Below are positions 1 to 10,537 of a stretch of 60,000 nt of DNA, in pieces (position 1 is the stretch's first letter; each line of letters begins with the position of its first letter). The DNA comes from Symsagittifera roscoffensis (Eukaryota; Xenacoelomorpha; Acoela; Convolutidae), in the NCBI RefSeq assembly GCF_963678635.1, contig NC_087065.1, forward strand, positions 34,473,679-34,533,678. Direction: 5' to 3'. The notes under the pieces were generated by a model that searched no databases, was not told the origin of the DNA, and worked only from the letters and a program-made list of their open reading frames with translations. The position numbers were made by a program, and so were the translations under genes.

Positions 1-44
1 CCGTTCTGCAAACTAAAACCTAACGAACTTGTTCATCTTTCATC

Positions 45-530
45 GTCATGCACCCCCCCCCAACTCTCACACCCCCAAGTTCCCTTTACAAAGCCCCCAC
101 CAAATCCCATTTCTTACCCCCTTCCCTCTCGCCCCATACTCACACACACACATACACACACATACTTAACTAATCACCCCCAACCATCGAACATCATTCC
201 AGACTCCCTCCACCAACAAACACACCCTTCCAACCTACCCATACCTCCCTGCATCTCCTTCCTCAATCCCCTCACACTTCACGTTTATCCCCTCCCCCAA
301 GATTTTACACCCGCCCCTCACATCTAGGTGGGAGGTGCTTAACGTGGAGGGAAAGACAAGCAGAGGGGAGGGGCGTAAAATCTTGAGGGTTGGCTAACTT
401 GGGTGGGGGAAGGTGATCTAAATGGTTGGTCGTTACGTACATAACCAGCCCATTCCAGTGAGGGAGGAGGCCTAGAATGGGCTTAAAGTGGGATGGGGGA
501 CAAGGAGTGACTGAAGGGGCGTAAGCTGGG
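45..530. repeat. C-rich block followed by G-rich block with an inverted repeat
   Basis: About the first 325 bases are strongly C-rich on the plus strand, including C runs and a CA/TACA microsatellite near 141-166. The sequence then switches abruptly to G-rich from about 328 to 530. Bases 290-318 and 364-393 are imperfect inverted copies sharing the core AAGATTTTAC / GTAAAATCTT, so the junction can fold back. No coding potential was seen. Confidence 0.6.
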
Positions 531-642
531 ATGAAGCTTAAAAATACCAGCTAAATTTGAGAAACTAGAAAAAAAACTATAAACTGTGAAAACACTGTAC
601 TTGGGTCTAAAAATTCAGACGAAATAAAATAAATGTAACTAA

Positions 643-1608
643 GACTACTGTGCCGACTGCCTTTTAAGGTCTATGGGGCAGTAGTCACATGAAAAAAAAA
701 TAAATGTAAGAAAATAAAATGATTTTTTTTAATCTGAAATTTTTTGTGAAAAATCATCCCCCAGACGTCAAAGTGATAGGTTTTGCTCCTAGTAAAAAAT
801 CAATTATGGCAAACAAGCTTCCTTCAACCAATTTAGAACGATTTCTAAGATGGATTAAATCTCCGCTTACGCGATAAAAGCGTGAAAAACATCGCGCGTT
901 AATTGTCCCAAATTGGCCAAGACAAAGCTCAAGACAACAATACCTTTTGAATGATAGGGAAAAAATTTGTCAAAATTGGTAGTTAAAAAGTCGAAGTTTG
1001 TGTGAAGAGAATAACCACCCCGCGCACAATTATTCCGTTACTATCGTTACGAAAGTTGGAACAAAAAACAAAGTTCAAATTTATATTATCGTTCTGACTT
1101 TCGTTACAAAAGTAACGGAATATTTGTGCTCACGGTGTTTTTTTTTCAAACAAAATTCGACTTTTTAATTAGCCATTTTTGACGGGATTTTTAAACTATC
1201 ATTCAAAAAACATTGTTGTTCTGAGCTTAATTTTGAAAAAAAAATTTTCATCTGTGATCGATTTTCGTAAATTTATAGGGGTTTAAACATTACCATTTTG
1301 TCCAATTCGCGACAACTAACGCGCGATATATTGAAGCTATTAACGCGTAAGCGGAGACTTAATCCGTCTTAGAAATCGTTCCAAATTGGTTGAAGGAAGC
1401 TTAATTGTCATAATTGATTTGTTGCTAGAAGCAAAATCTATCACTTTGTGCTTTGTATGGCGTGTGTGGGGGGGGGGATGATTTTTGCAAGATTCTCAAT
1501 TTAAAAAAATGTTTTGTTGTTTTTACTTTTAATTTTTCATGTTATTACTGCTCCATAGATCTTAAAAGGCAGTCAGGACAATGAGGGCTTCGCCCTGATA
1601 CGAGCAGT
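643..1608. mobile_element. Foldback element, two-armed copy
   Basis: The left arm (about 643-1062) and right arm (about 1091-1608) are inverted copies of each other. Both contain, from outside inwards, an ACTGCCTTTTAAG motif, a GGAGCAGTA-type motif, AAGCTTCCTTCAACCAATTT-like sequence, a CGCTTACGCG-type motif and a TTCCGTTAC motif at the centre. The right end also has a mini-hairpin (AGGGCTTCGCCCT) followed by ATACGAGCAGT. Several one-armed or degraded copies occur elsewhere in the window. No ORF of note is present, so this is a non-autonomous foldback or MITE-like element. Confidence 0.8.
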
Positions 1609-1979
1609 CTTGTATTGATTTATCAGTCAATTTTTTTTTAGTTTTTGACGAGATTGACTAGGAAAACTTAATATAATCGATTATTGCCCATCAAATGTCA
1701 GTGCGGGCATTCAAATACGACAAAACAGAAATGTTATTTTATACTTCATTCCTCATTTTATCTGTTGGACATTTGCTTTAAAAATTTTAATTTCAAAACA
1801 GCAGTAATGAGCAACTACGGAACAAAAACAAATTTAGAAACAATCAAATTGTCGCTGAGGTTAAACAAGATTTCCCATGTATCTTGATTCTTCAAAGTCT
1901 GCCGCGGAATGATTATGAGGAGTGTTGATGAAGCAAGCTACTTCTGTGCATCTGATTTGAGGTTAGTTAAGGTAAAGAT

Positions 1980-2081
1980 TCAGTAGAGCTCGAAGTTGTC
2001 TTGCACCTGTGCAGACCTAGTCTGTCCATACTTTCTAGCTCCATGGTTCCGAGCGAATCCCAGATTTTCGTTTATTCTGCC
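1980..2081 (-). CDS. Unrecognised small two-exon gene A, exon 2 (C-terminal)
   Basis: Read on the minus strand, an acceptor (TTTCAG) at 2084-2082 opens into 33 codons and a TGA stop. The peptide starts GRINENLGFARNHGAR and continues through KYGQTRSAQVQDNFELY. The diverged paralogue at 17156-17257 has exactly the same exon length, same phase 0 entry and the same KYGQTRSAQVQDNF(D/E)LY ending. Differences are concentrated in the first half and at synonymous positions, which argues that this is real coding sequence. Joined to 2388-2546 it gives an 86-aa protein. I do not recognise the family and assign no function. Confidence 0.75.
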   Translation of the reverse strand, partial: GRINENLGFARNHGARKYGQTRSAQVQDNFELY

Positions 2082-2387
2082 CTGAAACATCTGTCTGTAA
2101 CACCACCGACATTTTTATGTGTTATAGAATATCGATTGAAAAAGGCGAGATCCTACCAGGTGTTTACTTTTCATTACAGAGGTCTTTGCTATTTTCCCCA
2201 TTTGCTGTTGTTTTTTCAAGTTAGTTTTCGCAATGCGACAAAAACTCCTTAGTTAAAAACTTTATTTTTTGAAAAACAGTCTTTAATTTAGAGAAATTTT
2301 GTTTTATTTTTTACCTCACAATCGAAACAAGCGTATAGTTTTTGGGGGCGGGCTATTCTAGCGCATATGATTAATGTTCGAACTCAC

Positions 2388-2546
2388 ATTTCCCTTGTCA
2401 GGCCTGTAACTGGGTTTTTGTGAGTAGTATGAGCTGGTTGTCGATCCCCCCGCCCCGTACCCGTACCCCCCGTCGTAATTGGACCCACTTCCATAGTATG
2501 AAGGAGATCGGGAGCGGGATCGAGCCTTTTTTCTACCGAAAACCAT
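2388..2546 (-). CDS. Unrecognised small two-exon gene A, exon 1 (N-terminal)
   Basis: The minus-strand ATG at 2546 starts MVFGRKKARSRSRSPSYY, an Arg/Ser-rich segment. It is followed by a Gly/Tyr/Ser-rich middle (GYGYGAGG) and ends DKGN at a strong GTGAGT donor in phase 0. The same MVFG(R/N)KK(A/S)RSRSRSPSYY start recurs in the diverged paralogue at 17572-17697, which supports this ATG over the upstream in-frame non-ATG codons. The intron to exon 2 is 306 bp. A TATATATA motif lies about 134 nt upstream and has a counterpart upstream of the paralogue. The RS/GY-rich composition would suit a small RNA-binding, nuclear or structural protein, but that is only a guess. Confidence 0.75.
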
Positions 2547-2679
2547 CTTGATCAAACTCTATAGATGCTGTGTCGGTTTTATCGTTCAAATTATCCAATA
2601 TAAAGCAATTTTGCTGAACATGGAATACGCTAAAGTGGTAAGGAGCTGTGTACTATGAATTCAAATGTTTTATGGTTGG

Positions 2680-2687
2680 TATATATA
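2680..2687 (-). promoter_or_regulatory. TATA-box candidate of gene A
   Basis: On the minus strand TATATATACCAACCA lies ~134 nt upstream of the exon-1 ATG. The paralogue has TATAAGTACCATCCA in the same relative region (~100 nt upstream of its ATG). Conservation between otherwise diverged flanks supports a core promoter. Confidence 0.5.
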
Positions 2688-3212
2688 CACGAAAAACCGA
2701 GCCACTAGCTATTGTGTTTGAGGCCGTTAACATCTCAAATATTGAGTTTTACTTTTTGACAAATGGAATGCTAACTCGAACGGGAAGTTTAATATTGGAA
2801 GAAACCTTGGATTGTTATTACTGTAAAATTATCACACCGGCTGGAAATAAACTTAACAATTTATGTCCATCTCTGTCTTTTCATTTTCTTTGCCATAACG
2901 AGCTAAAACACTGCTTATCCAGAAAATTTTGCTCAAAACACAAAAAAAGCTTTTGAGTAGTTACCGAAAAGTACTATTCGAAAAACTCTAAGAAAATCAT
3001 TTTCGCAATTTGGGAGTCAATCAAAAATAAAATTATATTGTATTCAGCTGACAACTCTAAATTACAAAGATCTATCGCCTCCCAGAGATCTATCGTTGTC
3101 ATTCGATTATCAAAAAAAAGCTATGGCACCAAATCGTTGAAAATAACAATTAGAAAAAGCGACAATTCGTCGCAAGGCAAACTAATCAAAATTAACTGCT
3201 GATGCATACACA

Positions 3213-3625
3213 AAACAGTCTCATACAAAACAGTCCCATGCAAAACAGTCCAGTACAAAGCAGTCCAAAAATTTTGGAATGACCGAAAAATAGACTGATA
3301 CAAAGTCCGGTTTGAAGTCGCTGATGGGCGCGCTGCGCGCGTTTCACCGCTTTGCGGCGATAACCAGCTCTTATTTGCGAAAAGAGTTCAACCTCTTTTT
3401 GCAAGCACGCAACACCTTGGTGATACTGCGGCGGTCAGTGTTTTGTTGTTTTATGTTGTTTGAACAAAAGCTAAATCTTGGCCTACCGGCTTTTAAAACA
3501 GTTTTTACTGGGAACTGTTGTTTGGGCTGTTTTGTATTAGACTGTTTTTTCGTTTCTTTTCAAACTTTTCCTGACTGTTTTGTTTTGGACTGTTTTGTAT
3601 GGGACTGTTTTGGACGGAAATACTG
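3213..3625. repeat. Inverted clusters of a CAAAACAGTC motif around a GC-rich core
   Basis: The left side carries about four short repeats of the form ACAAAACAGTCC (3213-3268). The right side carries several inverted copies, GGACTGTTTTG (about 3515-3620). Between them is a strikingly GC-rich stretch (about 3322-3365) containing GCGCGCTGCGCGC and CCGCTTTGCGG mini-palindromes. This looks like a foldback or MITE-like element. The long ORFs through it on both strands follow from the repeat and are not taken as genes. Confidence 0.55.
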
Positions 3626-6600
3626 CATGAAGAATTCTACAATGACTGTTTGGTTGCTATAAACTACCATATCAAATTGTTACCAAATAAAATTTTTTTT
3701 ATTAGGTCAAATTGTTTTGTATGGCGTTTTTATGGCGCTTTTTAGAATGTAAGTGAAACAGACTTTTAAATTGAGCCCAGGATGACAACATTTTTCAGAC
3801 TGTACAAACCTTAATCTGCCTTTTTTCTTGAGCGAGAACAAAATTACAATAAACAACAAGACCAATCAAATCAAGGCAAAACACTGAAGGTTTCGACTGT
3901 TATTTAATGTCTATGAAATAGTTTAATTTTTTAAATAATAAACTTAAAAGAAGATCAACAATTAAAAAATTTCAGTTTCCAGATATGCTTTTTGATTTTT
4001 CAGTTTCAGTGCATTTTTAGCCGTTTTCAAATTTAGCAGCATTTAGCAGTTTTCGAATTAGCAGTATTCAAACTTTCAGTGCTCTGAAGGAAAAAACCAC
4101 ACCAAGCACAAATGTTCCAGCTCTTTTTACGAGTGTCGGAACAACAACAAAAAATATAAATAGACCTTCAACTATGCTCGGTGAGATAAGAATAAGGATA
4201 TCGGTTGCTTTGCAAATATCACAAAAAGATTCGACAATATTTACAAAAGTACAAAAAAAGTTTTTTTTTTAATGTTATTGTTTCCAAATTAATTTTTTTT
4301 TGTGCGTGGTGTAGTGAAGAAAACTAAATAAACTAAATTTTATGCATATTGGACAGTCACATTAAAATAATTGCATCGAGCAACGGTTTTTTATCGAAAC
4401 ATGACTCGAAATGAACAAAAAACTGAAAACTCAAAAAAACTTTCAAAAAAATTTTTTTTAATATTTTTTTTACAGAAACTGTTTTGAATTTTTGAAGTGT
4501 TTAATTCCAAATAAGGCGCAAAGAAATTTTCATTTTTTTTGGTGTAAAATTTATTGGTGATGCAAAACAAATTTTTAATTGCATGCCTTATTTGAACAAA
4601 TCTAGACCGAAAATCAAAAGATTACAGCGGGTTTTTATTGACACTGAGTGAGAAACTTTTTTCAAATCTTTTTAATTTTTTAATGTCGTTCGAAACTCAT
4701 CTGAAATTTTTTTACTCTGATATAATAACCGACCCAATTATTGTTTTTGTTTTTTGATTTGCGTGAAAAAAAAATAAAAACTAAAACACACCCAAATACA
4801 AAAATTGTCCTCATTTTAAATAGTCAGAATAAAATTAGTTGCTGTATATGTAGTCTTGTGACTAAGCAAAAAAAAACCAGGTGCAGAAATGCTTGAAAAC
4901 TCCAAGAACGAAAATTCAAAAAAAAATTCGTGGACCTTGCATGCAATTTTGATTTTTTTTTCATTGCAGCTGAAATTAAAAACCTGGAAACCTTCAGAGA
5001 GCAAGCTTTTGGTTCAAAAACGACTAAATTTCGAAAAAAAGGAACTCATTTTATGCGAGAGGAAAATGTGATTGAATTCGAGCCAGACCGTTTTTTGTCT
5101 GACAAAACATAGAACTAGCGTAAGTTTGACATTTATTTTGCTGTGAAATCAAAATTCCAGGCCATTTTTTCTTGTTACACCAGTTTTAGATACAGTTTTC
5201 GAGCTGGTTTTTTTTAAAAATTGGTTGAATCAATATCTCATTTAATATCAAAGCTTACAAAGTTGCCAGTTTGAAACCAGATAAAAAAAAGTACTATTGA
5301 AGCTTTAATTACCATAATTAAAAAGCACGTCAAAACTCGAACTCTAAGACCACAAAGACACTGTGTATTTTCTTTGATCTTAAAAAGCTTCCGATATGTT
5401 TGACAACACGTTTTCACAAGAAAAACAAGAAACATATGGTTTCCCAGGACGTGCTTTAGAATTTTTGAAAACGTAAATATAAAATTGACAACAAAATCTG
5501 GGTCACTAAAACAAAACGATCTCAAAAAAAATGACTTATGCAGTACCACAGAGATCCAAATTCGGCTCGATTTTCTTCACCAATTATAAAAAAGATATTC
5601 AACTGGCAGAAAAAAAGGAACATATTTCAGTTAATATGCAAACGACACTGTAATTTAAACAAAAAGTAGAAACACTGAATTAACCGGTAGATACCAGAAA
5701 AATTTAGACAAAACATTACTGTAGTTACAAAAGAAAACATACATGCTGATTTTCAATGAAGATAACACAAAATTAATTGTACTTTCCAAAAAGAGCATCA
5801 GAAAAGTAAACAACTGTTCCACTACTTAGGCGCTCAGAATGATTCTAATTTTTCTCAAAGGAGACCATTTTGCAAAAACACAAAAACTTTATGCCAGGGT
5901 TTTGGGGTATGTTTTACAAGTTTTGGAATAAAATCAGGTCCTATGAGCACAAAACGCTTTTATTAAAACCAATTTACCGCAAAAAAATGGCTTTTAAAAC
6001 AGCAGAAAAAAGCGAAATCAGAAACTATCGATTTTTGAACCAAACTTCTTCTTAAAACAATGTTTGCTTCAAAATAAAACTTGAGTGCATAGAAATTTTA
6101 CGTCAAATTCTAAAAACTCTACATTGTAATTGAGGTCATATTTAAGATTGAGATCCATATTTATGATTGATTGAAACACCTATGGAAATTTTTGGGGAAC
6201 GAGTGCATACTAACCGAAACCAAAGATGCCGTACAAAAACACGAGTAAGAGAGTTCCACGTAGGCAATTAACTGTGCATAAAAAATGCAGCTAAAAAACT
6301 CAATAATTAATACAATTGGAAATTTTCTCAGTTTTGCTTAAAAATACTACCCAGCTTTCCTAACAAAAATTGACTGCTACACTGAAATTAAAATAGTTTC
6401 TAATCATGAATTTTTGGACCAATTCGTTCTGAGAACTTACCAATTGTTAAACCCATTTTTGATTAGAAATTATATCACAAACACTCCGAAAGTTTTAGGT
6501 ATGATAGTTAATATTTTTCGGTGCTAAGCTTCTACTTGTTTTGACACCAAATAATTTTAATGATTAAATAAAATCTTTTAATGATTAACTATCAAAAGTG

Positions 6601-9299
6601 AATTGAATGGACGTCATTAAAAGTTTCGTGGCGTCGAAAAACGATCTGCAAATTTCCGTGGCGTTCTCGTGATGAGATTTCATTTGGTTGTTAGAGTACT
6701 GAAGTTTTTAGGGAATGGAATCTATAATGCTAACTACTTATTACTATTTTACAAATGTGTTGACCAAATATTGCCGCAGTAAAAACTGCGCAACAAATTT
6801 TGCGGCACAATTTTGGATTTACTCTAATTAAACGCATAAAATGAAAAAGAAACTGTTCTACCTTTGAAAAAAAAGTAAGTTTTTTTTATCAGTACTTGTA
6901 TTTAAATTCGATGAAAAAGCATCAGAATACAGTTAGTTCTATTTTTGGTTGTCAAAATAATGGAAGACACTAAAAAAACTACCTCTTTAAAAAGTTGCAA
7001 CCATATGCATCGCATTTGACCAAGGTCAGGGACAATGTCTTCTAGCTCTATCAAATCTTTTAAATTGGAAGATTCGCCGCGCAAAAAACCCGTACCACAT
7101 TTCCCTACTTCATTGACGAAAAATGAGAACTTTTACTACGACTACAGAAACTTTTCGAGAACTTTCTATAATTTTTCTTCCGCAAATTATATTGAATAAT
7201 CTGTCATCGGTCATGCTGCTCAGAAATTAAGTAATATTTTTTCTTCGACCAAAAATTCTAAATTATAGCATAATTAAAATGTTTTAGTTTAGAATTTTTT
7301 GTCGGGTTTTTTGGCGCGTATTATTCGAAGAACTGTTTTGAATAAATTTTGATTAAATTTATCATTACAGTGTTATTGTTCCGATCATTTACAATGAGGA
7401 AAAATTTTTGTTTTTAGTTTTACAAAAAAACCAATGTTTCTTTATTTTTGTGTTTGGTTCAAAGTTTTTTTGTGGTACTTGAACAATTAATTGTCGGAAT
7501 GGGTCGAATGATCATATTGAAGCGTTTGCAATTAAGTGTGTTGTCGTTTGTTTTGTTTTCCACGCAAAATCAAGTACCTCAAATAATCATTGGAATATGT
7601 CGATTTATTTATTTTATCAAAACACTTTTAGTCGTGATTCGAACTACCTGAAATAATTTTTTTCTAATTTCACAGTGTCGAGAAAAAACCGGATAAAAAT
7701 TTTTGATTTTTGGCCTAACTTCGAACCAATGACGTGAGCGTGCAGACTTACAGTAGCTTATTAGGCTTAATTCAAGCCGTGAAAACTTAGCTTTACACGA
7801 GTAAAGTTAGTTTTTGGAGTTTTTCTATTGGAATTCAAAGAAAACAAAATTAAAAAGCTAAGAAAACTTTTGCAAAAACTACATTAATTTGAAAAAGTGT
7901 ACTTAGGAAAAAAAATGAAAAAATGTTGACTGAATGTTTTGTGCTATCAGCACAGTAACTGGCTATCCCTGTTTCCATTTTCCAATGTTATTCATTTTTT
8001 TGAAAAAATTTTTTGTTTATGTCTAATTCACTAACGATCTACGCGTTTATACAATTCCCTCAACACACTACGCACAAAACAAAAAAATTACTGAAAAAAA
8101 AATTTTTTTTTTTTTGTAATTTTGGTAATAAACGTGGTCGGAAAATTCTGTGTTAATTGCACTGGCAACCATCTGTACTCGTTTAAATTGCAATAGTTAA
8201 AAAAAGGAATATAAGTCACGCGAATAACATAATAACTGTCAGCTTTTAATTGAGAGCCTTCAGTATACTGTTGTGGATCGACCATTGTGAACTAACTTTT
8301 ACATTTGTGAACCGACAGTTGGGAACTAACTTCAAAACGATTGATTTACAGAAATATGTTTTTGTAAATGAGTATAACGAATTGCGTTATAGCGAGTAGC
8401 ACAGAACGCATCGACAAGAACGATTAATGTAATGTATTCAAATAAAAAACGAAAAAAAAAAATGTGAATAAAGAGATGCGTTTTTATACATTTGAGAAAT
8501 CATTGTCAATTTTAATTCTTGTTCTTGTCCAGTTTTAATTTACCGGAGAAACCTAAAACACACGACACCCGTTTTTCTGGAAACTGAGACACTTTGCTTG
8601 GGTGTTTTTGAACTCCAAATTAAGTTTGGAAAAGCTTTAAACTGATTCTACTCTTGACTTAGTAAGAATGTTTTTTGAAGTATACAGAAACTTTCAAAGC
8701 GTTCATTTTAAATCAAAGGTTTGATTTTTAAAAAATTTTCTGCAGTTATTTTTATAATTAAAAAACAAAATTGAAAACTAAATTTGTTATCAAAAAATTA
8801 CAATAAATTTACTTCAATAAAGAATGTTTTGCAATAATTGCTTGCCTTAATTGTTCCAAATGAGACTTATTTTAAAAAATCCAAATAGCTGTTCCTAATA
8901 AAAAGTAATAAAAAACTTTGTACTAAAAAGTATATACTTAAAAAGTAAGAACTTAACAAGTAATAAAAAACTTGAACACAGCTGCTGACAAAGTTCTTCC
9001 CGACTTACAGCGTTCAAAAAAAAAAAAATGTTTCGTCGATTTAACAGTTAGATAAATATTGCTGCCAACCGACAGGAATATGAAAATATTGTATTTAAAA
9101 AACAAGCACAAAATGAAAAGCAAATGCCCATTTGCTGTTTTTTTTTCAAGTAAGTTTCCTCCCTAGTTGAAATATATATTTTTGAAAAACAGTCTTTAAT
9201 TTAGAGAAACTCGGTTTTTTTATTTACCATAAAATCAAAACAAGCATATAGTTTTTGGGGCGGGCTATTCTAGCGCATATGATTAATTTTCGAACTCAC

Positions 9300-9458
9300 A
9301 TTTCCCTTGTCAGGCCTGTAACTGGGTTTTTGTGAGTAGTATGAGCTGGTTGTCGATCCCCCCGCCCCGTACCCGTACCCCCCGTCGTAATTGGACCCAC
9401 TTCCATAGTATGAAGGAGATCGGTAGCGGGATCGAGCCTTTTTTCTGCCGAAAACCAT
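9300..9458 (-). CDS. Duplicated exon 1 of gene A (possible alternative first exon)
   Basis: This is the copy-2 version of 2388-2546. It has the same length (159 nt), an intact frame from MVFGRKKARSR to DKGN and an intact GTGAGT donor. One visible residue change is S to Y in the RS segment. The duplicated unit starts inside the intron, so copy 2 has no exon 2 of its own. The only matching downstream exon on this strand is 1980-2081, about 7.2 kb away. It could act as an alternative first exon for gene A, or it could be an orphan. Confidence 0.6.
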
Positions 9459-9591
9459 CTTGATCAAACTCTATAGATGCTGTGTCGGTTTTATCGTTCA
9501 AATTATCCAATATAAAGCAATTTTGCTGAATATGGAATACGCTAAAGTGGTAAGGAGCTGTGTACTATGAATTCAAATGTTTTATGGTTGG

Positions 9592-9599
9592 TATATATA
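9592..9599 (-). promoter_or_regulatory. Duplicated TATA-box candidate
   Basis: Minus-strand TATATATA in the same position relative to the duplicated exon 1 as the motif at 2680-2687. The surrounding promoter region was copied intact. Confidence 0.4.
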
Positions 9600-10124
9600 C
9601 ACGAAAAACCGAGCCACTAGCTATTGTGTTTGAGGCCGTTAACATCTCAAATATTGAGTTTTACTTTTTGACAAATGGAATGCTAACTCGAACGGGAAGT
9701 TTAATATTGGAAGAAACCTTGGATTGTTATTACTGTAAAATTATCACACCGGCTGGAAATAAACTTAACAATTTATGTCCATCTCTGTCTTTTCATTTTC
9801 TTTGCCATAACGAGCTAAAACACTGCTTATCTAGAAAATTTTGCTCAAAACACAAAAATAGCTTTTGAGTAGTTACCGAAAAGTACTATTCGAAAAACTC
9901 TAAGAAAATCATTTTCGCAATTTGGGAGTCAATCAAAAATAAAATTATATAGTATTCAGCTGACAAATCTAAATTACAAAGATCTATCGCCTCCCAGAGA
10001 TCTATCGTTGTCATTTGATTATCAAAAAAAAGCTATGGCACCAAATCGTTGAAAATAACAATTAGAAAAAGCGACAATTCGTCGCAAGGCAAACTAATTA
10101 AAATTAACTGCTGATGCATACACA

Positions 10125-10537
10125 AAACATTCTCATACAAAACAGTCCAATGCAAAACAGTCCAGTACAAAGCAGTCCAAAAATTTTGGAATGACCGAAA
10201 AATAGACTGATACAAATCCGGTTTGAAGTCGCTGATGGGCGCGCTGCGCGCGTTTCACCGCTTTGCGGCGATAACCAGCTCTTATTTTCGAAAAGAGTTC
10301 AACCTCTTTTTGCAAGCACGCAACACCTTGGTGATACTGCGGCGGTCAGTGTTTTGTTGTTTTATGTTGTTTGAACAAAAGCTAAATCTTGGCCTACCGG
10401 CTTTTAAAACAGTTTTTACTGGGAACTGTATTTTGGGCTGTTTTGTATTAGAGTGTTTTTTAGTTTATTTTCAAACTTTTCCTGACTGTTTTGTTTTGGA
10501 CTGTTTTGTATGGGACTGTTTTGGACGGAAATATTGC
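10125..10537. repeat. Second copy of the CAAAACAGTC inverted-cluster element
   Basis: This is the counterpart, within duplication copy 2, of the element at 3213-3625. It has the same GC-rich core and a few substitutions within the short repeats. Confidence 0.55.

Larger units (their letters stand above)
2203..9127. repeat. Tandem segmental duplication, copy 1
   Basis: The ~6.9-kb segment is repeated head to tail in 9128-16199 with near-identity by eye over most of its length. The left edge lies in the intron of gene A at the CATTTGCTG motif. The right edge is the junction at about 9127, where AAATGCCC runs directly into ATTTGCTG. Copy 1 has about 220 bp (roughly 5469-5692) that are missing from copy 2. 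Confidence 0.92.

Noticed and set aside
45-330. Telomeric or subtelomeric repeat at the window start
   Set aside because: C-rich but with no regular hexamer repeat.
2001-2252. 83-aa plus-strand ORF
   Set aside because: Shadow on the opposite strand of gene A exon 2.
2648-2956. 102-aa plus-strand ORF almost identical in both duplicate copies (also 9560-9868)
   Set aside because: Its conservation only reflects the recent duplication. It overlaps the promoter side of gene A, is absent from the gene B locus and has no recognisable domain.
3312-3662. 116-aa plus-strand ORF through a GC-rich core (also 10223-10573)
   Set aside because: It is produced by a GC-rich palindromic core and short repeats encoding DCFVLDCFVWDCF-type periodicity. 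It is best explained as a repeat element.
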